A stretch of DNA of 47,795 nucleotides from an uncultured Candidatus Melainabacteria bacterium (GTDB lineage Bacteria > Cyanobacteriota > Vampirovibrionia > Gastranaerophilales > Gastranaerophilaceae): positions 1 through 47,795 of the forward strand of contig CAKUUG010000010.1 of the NCBI GenBank assembly GCA_934692665.1, in the 5' to 3' direction. This document shows positions 1 to 7,592 of this stretch, piece by piece; the stretch's first letter is position 1, and every line of letters begins with the position of its first letter. Made by a program: the position numbers and the translations under genes. Below the pieces are notes generated by a model. That model did not search any database. It was not told the DNA's origin and worked only from the letters and a program-made list of their open reading frames with translations.

Positions 1-1
1 A

Positions 2-121
2 TCAATCGGTGTTTCTCAATTCGACAAATCAGACAAAACCCCTGAAACTTTGTACAAAAAAGCCGATGAAGCACTCTATAGAGCAAAAGATTCAGGCAGA
101 AACAGAGTAGTAGTTTTTTAG
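2..121 (+). CDS. GGDEF-domain protein, C-terminal end (partial)
   Basis: Only the last 39 codons are in the window; the gene begins upstream. The reading frame gives SIGVS followed later by LYKKADEALYRAKDSGRNRV, the characteristic C-terminal end of a GGDEF (diguanylate cyclase-type) domain. Such domains make cyclic di-GMP, but the active-site GGDEF loop lies outside the window, so catalytic competence cannot be judged. The stop codon ends at 121, directly abutting the stop codon of the convergent gene on the minus strand, leaving no intergenic base. Confidence 0.85.
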   Translation, partial: SIGVSQFDKSDKTPETLYKKADEALYRAKDSGRNRVVVF

Positions 122-1003
122 TTATATCATCATTTTTAGCAATAATAAAATCGAAAACAAAACAAAAAGAACAAAGAAAAGTGCCCTCAAAAATGAATAG
201 TCTTTTTTAGATTTTTTAGATTTTTTTGGTGCTTGTTTTTTCGATTTTTTAGTATTTTTTGTTTTATTTGATTCTTTTTTTTCTGTATCTATATTTATAT
301 TTTCTTTTAGATTTTTTTTCGCTTTTTTTATTTTTTCTTTTATTTTTTCTTTTGTTTCAAGCTGTTTTTTATCTTGTGTTTTTTTGTTCTTTTTTTTGTA
401 TTGAGCCGGATTTTTTATTTGGTATTCGTTTTTAATATTGTTTTCATCAACACTTTTATCAACAGAAGCCAAAAACTCACCTTGTTTTTGATTTAGTAAA
501 TTTTCTTTTGAGGTTTCTTCGTCATTTTTTTGTTGAGCTAGTTTTAGGTATTTGTCTATCATTTTTTCTTCTTGTTTTGGGGCTTGTGCAATTAACAATG
601 TTTCATCAAAAGTCAATTTATCGATATTTTCATCTTTCTTTTTTGCCCACGCATAATTTATTCCTGCTTCAAATGCACGTTTTATGACTTCTAATGTCTC
701 AAGAGCCGAAATATCTTCCCCATGGGCACATTTGTTTCCTTGTTGTTTTATAAAAAACAAATCTTCGATAAATTCTTTTTCTCTTTCGGTTTTTATTTTG
801 TCTTTTAAAATATTCAAAATTGTATCAAAAGTATACTCAGAGCTGATTGGTTTTAGGATATTTTTTGCCATTTTTTCAGCATAAATCCTAAATTGGACAA
901 CTGACTGGTTGAAATATTCATCTCTAAAGAGTTTTTCTCCGTCTTCTACGATTGAAAAAAGTTCTTTATCTATTTTTTTTAAAAAATCAAAATTACTCGC
1001 CAT
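122..1003 (-). CDS. DUF4145/HEPN-like protein with Lys-rich linker and C-terminal membrane anchor
   Basis: 293 residues. Residues about 1-120 are helical, with a pattern (QSVVQFRIYAEKMAKNIL, then KCAHG) resembling the DUF4145/HEPN-like domain often found at the N-terminus of restriction or RNase-related proteins; this is a motif-level resemblance only. Residues about 140-265 are a low-complexity Lys/Glu/Asn linker. The last about 24 residues (FLRALFFVLFVLFSILLLL) form one hydrophobic helix at the extreme C-terminus, so the protein is probably tail-anchored with the N-terminal domain in the cytoplasm. No signal peptide. It stands alone, convergent with the GGDEF gene. A true biochemical function cannot be assigned. 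Confidence 0.7.
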   Translation of the reverse strand: MASNFDFLKKIDKELFSIVEDGEKLFRDEYFNQSVVQFRIYAEKMAKNILKPISSEYTFDTILNILKDKIKTEREKEFIEDLFFIKQQGNKCAHGEDISALETLEVIKRAFEAGINYAWAKKKDENIDKLTFDETLLIAQAPKQEEKMIDKYLKLAQQKNDEETSKENLLNQKQGEFLASVDKSVDENNIKNEYQIKNPAQYKKKNKKTQDKKQLETKEKIKEKIKKAKKNLKENINIDTEKKESNKTKNTKKSKKQAPKKSKKSKKDYSFLRALFFVLFVLFSILLLLKMMI

Positions 1004-1058
1004 TGAACAATTTTACCACTTTTCAATATTTTTTCAAAATCAAAATATTGTTCAATAT

Positions 1059-1883
1059 TTAATCACTTATAGATTTCAAAAGCCACTCATCAGCCCTTTT
1101 TCCTGTCAAAATTTTTCCATCAGCTCGAATTCCATAACCAAAAGGACAGATATCTTTTATATCATCACATTTTGAACCGTCTTTTGTTGGAATAGAATCT
1201 ATATCTATACAATACACTTTATAATTTATATCCATTCCGTTCTGGTCATGGTATATGGCAGGAAATTGATTTGGTGGAGAAAAATATCGAGGAAAAGCCC
1301 CGCTGGCGGTATATTGACTGCAGTATTTTGGAACATCTCCGGCACTTCCAAATTTCATTCCAGGATTTGTTTCAAAAAAAGAAATATTATCTATTGCAAC
1401 AACATAACTTGTTGTTACAACTTTTTTACATATATCATCCAAATCACTTTTTGCTTTTGCAATTGTTTCTGATGTAACAATATATTCGTATTTGGAATTT
1501 TTTCTTGCTTCGCAAGCAAATAAATCGTTATCATGGGCACCGGAGTACAAATTAACTTGTCCATAGTTATGGGTATTTAAATCTTCAGGACATGAAATTT
1601 TTTTTGCAGACAAAACATCAGCAACAGTTGAGCAGAAATATTCATCATATTTTCCAGCAAGCTGTACTCCATCGGCTCTAATTCCCAAATCCCCGTCTAG
1701 ATAGTATTTATCAGAATTAATAAGGATTTGTATTGTTTGGTAGAGGGTATTGTGGGCTTTTTTAAATTTCAGAATATTTTCATTAGGTTTAGATTGAATT
1801 GCAACGGGGATAATGACGGCTGTGATTATACCGATAACGGTTAGGGTTATCATAACTTCTGCCAACGTAAAAGCCTTTTTCAT
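1059..1883 (-). CDS. Prepilin-like protein (type IV pilin/pseudopilin N-terminus), paralog 1
   Basis: 274 residues. The N-terminus MKKAFTLAEVMITLTVIG is a class III (type IV) prepilin signal: short basic leader, cleavage after Ala before Phe-Thr-Leu-Ala-Glu with the conserved Glu5, then a hydrophobic helix to about residue 28. The globular part has conserved Cys residues and ends in CPFGYGIRADGKILTGKR plus a short tail. Three further paralogs lie in this window with the same ends and different middles. A good ribosome site (AAGGAAA) precedes the ATG. It is divergent from an XRE regulator, and a 34-bp palindrome lies in between. It is probably exported and assembled into a pilus or pseudopilus; no assembly ATPase or platform gene is nearby. 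Confidence 0.88.
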   Translation of the reverse strand: MKKAFTLAEVMITLTVIGIITAVIIPVAIQSKPNENILKFKKAHNTLYQTIQILINSDKYYLDGDLGIRADGVQLAGKYDEYFCSTVADVLSAKKISCPEDLNTHNYGQVNLYSGAHDNDLFACEARKNSKYEYIVTSETIAKAKSDLDDICKKVVTTSYVVAIDNISFFETNPGMKFGSAGDVPKYCSQYTASGAFPRYFSPPNQFPAIYHDQNGMDINYKVYCIDIDSIPTKDGSKCDDIKDICPFGYGIRADGKILTGKRADEWLLKSISD

Positions 1884-1918
1884 TTGTTTTCCTTTTTGTT
1901 AAACAACAATTATTTAAA

Positions 1919-1924
1919 ATAATA
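1919..1924 (-). promoter_or_regulatory. Candidate -10 element of prepilin 1
   Basis: Read on the minus strand this is TATTAT, about 36 bp upstream of the prepilin ATG and directly next to the palindrome at 1926-1959. No clear -35 is visible because the palindrome occupies that position, which would suit a repressed or activated promoter. Inference from sequence only. Confidence 0.35.
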
Positions 1925-1925
1925 C

Positions 1926-1959
1926 CATGTTTTACATTAATTAGTTAATGTAAAACATG
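1926..1959. promoter_or_regulatory. 34-bp perfect inverted repeat, probable operator
   Basis: Two perfect 15-bp arms (CATGTTTTACATTAA and its reverse complement) are separated by TTAG. It lies in the divergent region between prepilin 1 and the XRE regulator gene, and overlaps the place where the prepilin -35 box should be. It is not followed by a T-run on either strand, so it is not a typical terminator. A dimeric helix-turn-helix protein such as the adjacent XRE regulator is the obvious candidate binder; this is inference. Confidence 0.6.
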
Positions 1960-1999
1960 AAAAATAAGTAATATATTGTAGTTTTACAAAATTAAATTT

Positions 2000-2029
2000 T
2001 TGGCATTTCTTTTGGATAATAGATATAAT
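2000..2029 (+). promoter_or_regulatory. Candidate promoter of the XRE gene
   Basis: TTGGCA at 2000-2005 and a perfect TATAAT at 2024-2029 are 18 bp apart. Transcription would start near 2036, overlapping the ribosome site AAAGGA at 2035-2040, so the leader would be very short. A TTTTACAAAAT half-site like that in the nearby dyads lies just upstream at 1982-1992. Confidence 0.5.
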
Positions 2030-2046
2030 TTTTGAAAGGAAACAAA

Positions 2047-2361
2047 TTGAATATCAAAAAACTTCTCGGCAAAAGGATAAAAGAAATTAGAAAATCTAAA
2101 AACCTAACCCAAGACAAAGTTGCAGAAATGATAGATATCGAAACAACGAGTCTTAGCAACATTGAAAATGGAAAATATTATCCAACCGCAGACAATTTAG
2201 AAAAAATAATCAAAGTTCTGGATATAAAACCGTACAAATTATTTCAGTTTGAACATTTGGCACAAAAAGAAGATTTGCAAAGCGAAATAAATGAACTATT
2301 GAACAAAAATCCCGAAAAAATCACAGATATTTACAAAATAGTAAAAGCTCTTTTGGATTGA
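2047..2361 (+). CDS. XRE-family helix-turn-helix regulator
   Basis: 104 residues from a TTG start. The start at 2047 is chosen because AAAGGA (2035-2040) sits 6 bp upstream; an in-frame TTG at 2032 would lack a ribosome site. Residues about 5-60 form a Cro/C1-type helix-turn-helix (GKRIKEIRKSKNLTQDKVAE, then TTSLSNIENGKYYPTADNLE). The C-terminal about 40 residues are a helical tail (NKNPEKITDIYKIVKALLD) of a kind seen in other small XRE proteins and possibly used for dimerisation. It sits between two prepilin genes, each preceded by TTTTACA-containing dyads, so it may control them and itself. Confidence 0.9.
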   Translation: MNIKKLLGKRIKEIRKSKNLTQDKVAEMIDIETTSLSNIENGKYYPTADNLEKIIKVLDIKPYKLFQFEHLAQKEDLQSEINELLNKNPEKITDIYKIVKALLD

Positions 2362-2379
2362 TTTTTTAAAAGTTGCCAA

Positions 2380-2414
2380 ATTTTACAAAATAATTCCTAC
2401 GAAAGTTGTAAAAT
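2380..2414. promoter_or_regulatory. Inverted repeat ATTTTACAA-N17-TTGTAAAAT upstream of prepilin 2
   Basis: Perfect 9-bp arms separated by 17 bp. The core TTTTACA is the same as in the palindrome at 1926-1959 on the other side of the XRE gene. It lies 20 bp upstream of the candidate -35 of prepilin 2, a usual place for a regulator site. Confidence 0.45.
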
Positions 2415-2433
2415 AGACGAGAGAGTTTATTTT

Positions 2434-2463
2434 TTGGCATATTTTGACGTTTATATTTATAGA
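2434..2463 (+). promoter_or_regulatory. Candidate promoter of prepilin 2
   Basis: TTGGCA at 2434-2439 and TATAGA at 2458-2463 (18-bp spacing), or TTATAG with 17 bp. The TTTTTGGCAT context is identical to the candidate promoter of the XRE gene at 1997-2006, suggesting the two are co-regulated. Confidence 0.4.
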
Positions 2464-2486
2464 TATTGTTAATTAAAGGAAATTAA

Positions 2487-3356
2487 ATGAAAAAAGCCTT
2501 CACGCTTGCAGAAGTTATGATAACCTTAACCGTTATCGGTATAATCACAGCTATTATTATCCCTGTTGCGAACAATTCAAAACCCGATAAAAATGTAATA
2601 AAATTCAAAAAAGCCCATGAATTGTTATATAGCACAATACAAACGCTCGTTAAATCAGAAAAATATTATTTAAACGGGGATTTAGGGGTTGCATCATACG
2701 GAAGTACTATTGAAGGTCTAAGTATAGAAAAAATTGACCCTACTTTGTCACAGCGATTTTGTAATGCGTTTGCCGATTTGGTTAATGGTTCAAACAACTG
2801 TCCTTCAATAAAAGATACAAAATTAGTAGCGATCGCAGAATACGGTTTTGCAATAGGAGTGGGAGCATTAGGAGTGGGAGATCAATTGACAAACATCACA
2901 AACCCGAGACACAACTGGGATACTGTTGAGATAACCGTGACAGAAGCAAAAGTCAACGAAACAAGAGAGCTGTTGGATAAAGCTTGCAAAGAACATACAG
3001 AAGTTGGAGAAGAAATAAAGACACCTGATGGGGTTGTTTATTATGAAATAGCACCAGGATATGCAAGATTTGGTTCACAATGTCCGGGAAAAGCCTATGA
3101 AGAAGGAGGGGTAGATTATCAGCTTCGTTGCTTTGGAAAAGCCAGATGGCAAAAACGCTACCGCTACCAAGATAAAAGCGGAATGGATGTTGCATACAAG
3201 ACATTTTGTATTGATGTAGATGGATTTGATAGCGAAAAAGGTTCTAAAAATTGCGATGATGTTAAAGATGTTTGTCCTTTTGGGTATGGGATTAGAGCAG
3301 ATGGAAAAATTTTAGCAGGAAAAAGAGCCGAAAATTGGCTTCAAAAACAAATTTAG
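2487..3356 (+). CDS. Prepilin-like protein, paralog 2
   Basis: 289 residues. It begins MKKAFTLAEVMITLTVIG, a type IV prepilin signal with Glu5 and a hydrophobic helix. The middle is unlike paralog 1, but the end has CIDVDGF, then a CDDVKDVCPFGYGIRADGK block shared with paralog 1, including the Cys pair. The ribosome site AAAGGAAA is about 6 bp before the ATG. Promoter-like and dyad elements lie upstream, next to the XRE regulator. The stop overlaps the end of the convergent MFS gene by 4 bp. Likely exported; role as a major, minor or pseudo-pilin is undetermined. Confidence 0.88.
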   Translation: MKKAFTLAEVMITLTVIGIITAIIIPVANNSKPDKNVIKFKKAHELLYSTIQTLVKSEKYYLNGDLGVASYGSTIEGLSIEKIDPTLSQRFCNAFADLVNGSNNCPSIKDTKLVAIAEYGFAIGVGALGVGDQLTNITNPRHNWDTVEITVTEAKVNETRELLDKACKEHTEVGEEIKTPDGVVYYEIAPGYARFGSQCPGKAYEEGGVDYQLRCFGKARWQKRYRYQDKSGMDVAYKTFCIDVDGFDSEKGSKNCDDVKDVCPFGYGIRADGKILAGKRAENWLQKQI

Positions 3357-4594
3357 TATTTGTCTTTTGTTCTAAAAGCACAAAAAACTTCTATTATAGA
3401 CAAAATGAAAAACATTCCAAAAACCAACAAATACGAATCATTTGAATAAACCAAAACCCCGTTTTTTTGTACAGGTTCAAACGTATTCATCAAAATGCCG
3501 GAAATCGTACCCAATATTCCAACCATCATAAAAAATCCAAAATTTTGAACCGCAACCGCAGTTGCAGAAATTTCATAACGATTTATTAAATGCAAAGTCA
3601 AAATCAAAAGCGGCGAAATACTGCCAATAAACGATGGTATCCAAAAAACAAGAGCAATTATTTTTGAATGAATACCAAACACCAAAAATAAACAAATGCT
3701 CATTGCAGAAAGACAAGACAAAATTGCATAGGTTTTGAATATTATTGCTCTTTTGTTGTTGATTAGTCTGGATAAAAAAGCGGTTATTGTTCCTGCAAAA
3801 GCAGAAATAAGTGCCATTACAGATAACAATAGTGCAGCTGTTTTTACATCAAAATAACAAAAATCTTCTAAGAATTTTTTACCTATAACGCTTTGCAATA
3901 CATAATATAAACCATAATTCACGCTTCCAAAAATGTACAAATTAATATTATTTTTGTTTGACAAAATCTCTCTAAAAGGTGAAATAGAAAATTCTATTTT
4001 CTTTTCTATATGAACAGGTTTGAATATAAAAAACGAAATCAAATAAATAATGCACAACAGCAAACTAAAAACACCAATCCCCAAAAAAGCATTTCGCCAA
4101 CCTGTTTTTGCAACCAGAGAAACTAAAGGGGCATTTGCGATTATTCCGCCGCTGTAACCAATAAACAATATATAAGAAATTGCAAGTGCAAAATTTCTAT
4201 CATGAACGTATTTTTTAACTTCTCTTACTGCACTCAAATAAAATGTTGCAGACCCAAAGCCAACTAACGCTCTAGACAAATACAAAAGACTCAACGAATC
4301 AGAACAAGGAAACAACAATGCTCCAATACTAAACGCAGCCGCTCCAACAGAAACAACTCTGAAACCACCAAATTTGTCTATCATCATTCCGACAACAAGC
4401 TGACAAAATGCATAAACATAACAAAATACAGCTCCCAAAAGCGTGATTTTAGAAGCATTAACCACCAAATCTCCTTGCAAAATATCAAAAATCGCTCCAG
4501 GGATGGCTACTCTTTGTATGTTTGCCAAAAAATAAAACGTTGTTGCAATAGCAATCAAAATAAATCTTATGTAGTGTTTTTTATGCAGTGTCAT
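3353..4594 (-). CDS. Major facilitator superfamily transporter
   Basis: 413 residues with about 12 hydrophobic segments and an MFS signature between helices 2 and 3 (GMMIDKFGGFRVV). A long hydrophilic loop near residues 195-215 separates the two six-helix halves, as usual for MFS. No periplasmic or soluble domain. The substrate cannot be told from sequence; the overall look (ADP-like first half, RALVGFGSATFYLSAVREV) resembles sugar-phosphate/nitrate or multidrug subfamilies. It appears to be a single-gene unit, convergent with prepilin 2. Confidence 0.85.
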   Translation of the reverse strand: MTLHKKHYIRFILIAIATTFYFLANIQRVAIPGAIFDILQGDLVVNASKITLLGAVFCYVYAFCQLVVGMMIDKFGGFRVVSVGAAAFSIGALLFPCSDSLSLLYLSRALVGFGSATFYLSAVREVKKYVHDRNFALAISYILFIGYSGGIIANAPLVSLVAKTGWRNAFLGIGVFSLLLCIIYLISFFIFKPVHIEKKIEFSISPFREILSNKNNINLYIFGSVNYGLYYVLQSVIGKKFLEDFCYFDVKTAALLLSVMALISAFAGTITAFLSRLINNKRAIIFKTYAILSCLSAMSICLFLVFGIHSKIIALVFWIPSFIGSISPLLILTLHLINRYEISATAVAVQNFGFFMMVGILGTISGILMNTFEPVQKNGVLVYSNDSYLLVFGMFFILSIIEVFCAFRTKDKY

Positions 4595-4632
4595 CTTTGC
4601 TCCAAAATTCCATAAAATATTATACTAAAAAC

Positions 4633-4661
4633 AAAAAGCCTGATATAATATCAGACTTTTT
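4633..4661 (-). terminator. Hairpin terminator after the thioredoxin gene
   Basis: Arms AAAAAG-CTGATAT and ATATCAG-CTTTTT, with one mismatch, flank a 3-base loop. On the minus strand it follows the thioredoxin stop and ends in a T-rich run. It separates that gene from the MFS promoter region. Confidence 0.6.
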
Positions 4662-4682
4662 CGTTAAATATTTTTTAAAATT

Positions 4683-5213
4683 TTATTTTCCAATTACGCT
4701 AAGAGCATCTTTTACGATTATTTCTTTTGAATCATCATTGAAGAATGTATTGTTTTCGAGTTGTTTTTTTACACCATTTGTATTAATTACAAAAACAGTC
4801 GGAAAACCTTGGACAGCGTATTCTTCCATTAGTTTTTGATTTTCCGGTTTTTCACAATTTACATAAGCAATCGCAAATTCTTTTTTAATATTTGAATCTT
4901 TTGTAACTTGGTCAAATGTCGGTGCAAATCTTTGGCAGAAACCACACCAATCTGTATAGAAGAAAACAATCATTGGTTTGTTTGTTTTTGAAGCTTTTTC
5001 AAAACTTTTTCCTCTATCATATCTAACAGAAATTGCATTTTTGTCTTTTTGGCTATTTGTACTTCCAGCATCCGGAAGACCAAAAAATGCAATACTTGAC
5101 ATTACTAATGAAGAAATAGAAAGCACAAGCGATATAACTACAAAAATAACCAAAAAGGTAAATTTACATTTATTTTCTGCTTGTGTATTTTTTGTTGGTT
5201 GTTCTTCTGACAT
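4683..5213 (-). CDS. Membrane-anchored thioredoxin-fold protein
   Basis: 176 residues. A hydrophobic helix at about residues 18-45 anchors the N-terminus; residues about 60-176 are a thioredoxin fold with redox motif WCGFC (Cys90, Cys93) and the cis-proline region QGFPTVFVI. The domain should face outside the cytoplasmic membrane, where it could reduce or exchange disulfides. The nearby prepilin family has several conserved cysteines and is a plausible but unproven client. It follows the SEC-C gene by about 60 bp on the same strand and is followed by a terminator. Confidence 0.85.
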   Translation of the reverse strand: MSEEQPTKNTQAENKCKFTFLVIFVVISLVLSISSLVMSSIAFFGLPDAGSTNSQKDKNAISVRYDRGKSFEKASKTNKPMIVFFYTDWCGFCQRFAPTFDQVTKDSNIKKEFAIAYVNCEKPENQKLMEEYAVQGFPTVFVINTNGVKKQLENNTFFNDDSKEIIVKDALSVIGK

Positions 5214-5274
5214 TTTTTACTCCTTTAAAATCCTCTTTTTTAAAACTATATCATATTTCTTTGTTTTTTAAAAG

Positions 5275-6531
5275 CTATACGTTTTTTCCGCAGCATTTTT
5301 TGTATTTCAAACCAGAACCACAAGGGCAGAGGTCATTTCTGCCTGTTGCTTTTTTTTCATCTTTTGTTTGATTTTTTATTTCTACCAAATTTGAAAACAA
5401 ATCAGAATTAAACAAAACTGTAATCGGAGAAAAAACTCCATCATCAACAAAAGAAGCTTTTGTATTAAACAACAATTCTTCCATAGAAGAAAATTCTGTA
5501 TTTAAAACATTGTTTACTATATCAAAAAAGTTTTCATTGTTTTCTTGTGCATATTTTATTACGCTTGGCGGAACTTTGTCATTTGTTAAAAATTCTTTTA
5601 TGCATTCATTTTTATTTTCTATATCTTCATTAAATGACTTCATAAATGTTTCAAAGAAAGGAATTACATATATTCCTCTTTTGCTATCCGCCCAAAGAGC
5701 GACATCATAAGTTTCTTTGTGAGAAGAAAATCCTCCAATTGCGTTTTTTATAAATTCATCATCATTTGTATTTAATTCTTGTATTTTTATATAACGATTT
5801 TTTTCAACTTTTTCAATTAATTCATCATAACTATCTTTACTTTCACCCAATCTGAACAGGTTGAAATACTCGATTAGTTTGTCTATTTTTTTATTTGTCG
5901 TAACGACAAAATTGTTCTTAAAACATTCAACAAACTTTTGATAAAATTCATCTATAGAGTGTTTTAGTTTTTCTTTTTGCAAATCATTTTTATAATACGC
6001 TGATTTTGGATTTTGAAGCATATATTTGATTGCATCTGTCGTTGCTCTGTAGAGGTTGAATTCTGATATTACATCATAAATCTCTAAAATATACTGAGTA
6101 TCATCCATTTCCAATATTCTGGCTTCAATAAAATCGTATTTTCCGATTTGTTTCAGATGGGACATTTTTACCATTGGAACAAGCTCCAATTCGGTATTTG
6201 AAGTCAAACAATTAACAACAAAAGTAGAAGCTGTAATTTTATTTACTTTAAACACTCCGCAAAAAGAATTTAAAAGAGCATTTATTATTTTTTCATCAGT
6301 CGGGTTGTTTCTTTTGTAATACTCCAAAACTCGAAGTCCGCTTTGCATTTTCATATCGAGCATATACTGAATTATTATGTTATTGAACTGTTTTTCTGTT
6401 TCGATTTCGATGTTGTTAATTTGCAAATATTCTTCAAAATCTTTTGACAATATTTCATCATTAGCAACAAAATCAAGGACTTTTTCCATAGTTTCGCTTA
6501 CCAGCGTTAAATTATCAACTAAATTCGGCAT
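5275..6531 (-). CDS. Large protein with C-terminal SEC-C zinc motif
   Basis: 418 residues. The last about 20 residues contain GRNDLCPCGSGLKYKKCCG, a complete SEC-C metal-binding motif as found at the end of SecA and many accessory proteins. The preceding about 390 residues are mostly helical and acidic, with no domain I recognise; the pattern resembles helical-repeat adaptor proteins. The start codon overlaps the tlyA stop by one base (TAATG), so translation is probably coupled. Function unknown; the SEC-C motif suggests zinc-dependent contact with ribosomes or another protein. Confidence 0.8.
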   Translation of the reverse strand: MPNLVDNLTLVSETMEKVLDFVANDEILSKDFEEYLQINNIEIETEKQFNNIIIQYMLDMKMQSGLRVLEYYKRNNPTDEKIINALLNSFCGVFKVNKITASTFVVNCLTSNTELELVPMVKMSHLKQIGKYDFIEARILEMDDTQYILEIYDVISEFNLYRATTDAIKYMLQNPKSAYYKNDLQKEKLKHSIDEFYQKFVECFKNNFVVTTNKKIDKLIEYFNLFRLGESKDSYDELIEKVEKNRYIKIQELNTNDDEFIKNAIGGFSSHKETYDVALWADSKRGIYVIPFFETFMKSFNEDIENKNECIKEFLTNDKVPPSVIKYAQENNENFFDIVNNVLNTEFSSMEELLFNTKASFVDDGVFSPITVLFNSDLFSNLVEIKNQTKDEKKATGRNDLCPCGSGLKYKKCCGKNV

Positions 6532-7319
6532 TAATTTTCCCTTTTTAAATAAATCAAATACTCGGTATTTTTGCTTTTTGCACCTTGAATAGGACTTTCT
6601 ATTACTCCTAAACTCTTAAACCCGATAGATGTTACATATTGTTCTATGTCGTTTATTATTTTTTTTCTCGTTTTTTCGTCTTTTACGACGCCGCCTTTTT
6701 CGATTTCATCTTTACCTGCCTCAAATTGAGGTTTTATCAACAAAACCGCTTGAGCATTTTTTGATATCAAATTTTTGCAATTTTCAAGAACTTTTTTAAT
6801 AGAAATAAAAGACAAGTCCATACTCATAAACTCGGGCATATCTTCGTCTTTTGGGTCATTTTGTCCAAAGACATCTTGTTTTGTACAATTTTTGACGTTT
6901 ATTTTTTCGATTGACTTTATTCTCGCATCATTTCTCAATTTCCATGCCAGTTGATTGTAACCGACATCCAAAGCATAAACAAATTTTGCACCTTGCTGCA
7001 ACATACAATCACAAAAACCGCCTGTTGATGCTCCCATATCGATACAAATTTTGTCTTTTAAATCAATGTTAAATGTTTTTATTGCATGGAAAAGTTTCAG
7101 ACCCCCTCTTGAGACAAAAGGAATTGAATTTATTTCTATATCTACAGGTTTTTCAGGATTGTTAAAAAAATTTTCATCATACAGAGTTCCTGCTTTTGAT
7201 ATTACTTCGCCGTTGATTTTGACATTTTGAGCGATTATATTTGCAGAAGCAGAACTTTTTGAATCAAAATACCCCAATTCAAATAAAATCAAATCCAATC
7301 TTTTCTTGTTTCGAGCCAT
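6531..7319 (-). CDS. tlyA: TlyA-family rRNA 2'-O-methyltransferase
   Basis: 262 residues. Residues about 5-65 are an S4 RNA-binding domain (RLDLILFELGYFDSKSSA onward); residues about 80-260 are an FtsJ/RrmJ-type methyltransferase with the SAM loop CIDMGASTGGFCDCMLQQGA, DLSFISIKK and LLIKPQFEAGKDE. TlyA proteins methylate cytidines of 16S and 23S rRNA; older records call them hemolysin A. It lies in a tight same-strand run with tatD, an 85-aa gene (3-bp gap) and the SEC-C gene (1-bp overlap). Confidence 0.92.
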   Translation of the reverse strand: MARNKKRLDLILFELGYFDSKSSASANIIAQNVKINGEVISKAGTLYDENFFNNPEKPVDIEINSIPFVSRGGLKLFHAIKTFNIDLKDKICIDMGASTGGFCDCMLQQGAKFVYALDVGYNQLAWKLRNDARIKSIEKINVKNCTKQDVFGQNDPKDEDMPEFMSMDLSFISIKKVLENCKNLISKNAQAVLLIKPQFEAGKDEIEKGGVVKDEKTRKKIINDIEQYVTSIGFKSLGVIESPIQGAKSKNTEYLIYLKREN

Positions 7320-7322
7320 AAT

Positions 7323-7580
7323 TTATTCTTGAACTATATATTGTTCTTCTTGCAATGCTACAGCAACAATTTTGTCAGAAGTCAAAGCTGCTTTTTTGAT
7401 AGGCCCTACAGGTTCAAATTCTACCATTTTTATTTCGTTTGAATTTAACAAACCTTTCAAATCTTCATAAATTTCAACAGGGTTGTCAAAATATAGAACC
7501 ATTGGACTTGCTGAATCTTTACAAAAGATTAAAAGTGCTTGTCTTGTTTGGATTTTTCCTTGCATTTGTTGTTGTGCCAT
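7323..7580 (-). CDS. Small unknown protein in the tatD-tlyA run
   Basis: 85 residues, soluble, mixed alpha/beta in appearance, no signal peptide, no cysteine cluster. I do not recognise a family. It starts after a clear ribosome site and lies 12 bp downstream of tatD and 3 bp upstream of tlyA, so it is almost certainly translated as part of that operon. A short Gln-rich start (MAQQQMQGK) is followed by a compact domain with alternating hydrophobic strands (QALLIFCKDS, PMVLYFDN, IVAVALQEEQYIVQE). Confidence 0.7.
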   Translation of the reverse strand: MAQQQMQGKIQTRQALLIFCKDSASPMVLYFDNPVEIYEDLKGLLNSNEIKMVEFEPVGPIKKAALTSDKIVAVALQEEQYIVQE

Positions 7581-7592
7581 TATTTTTCCTTT

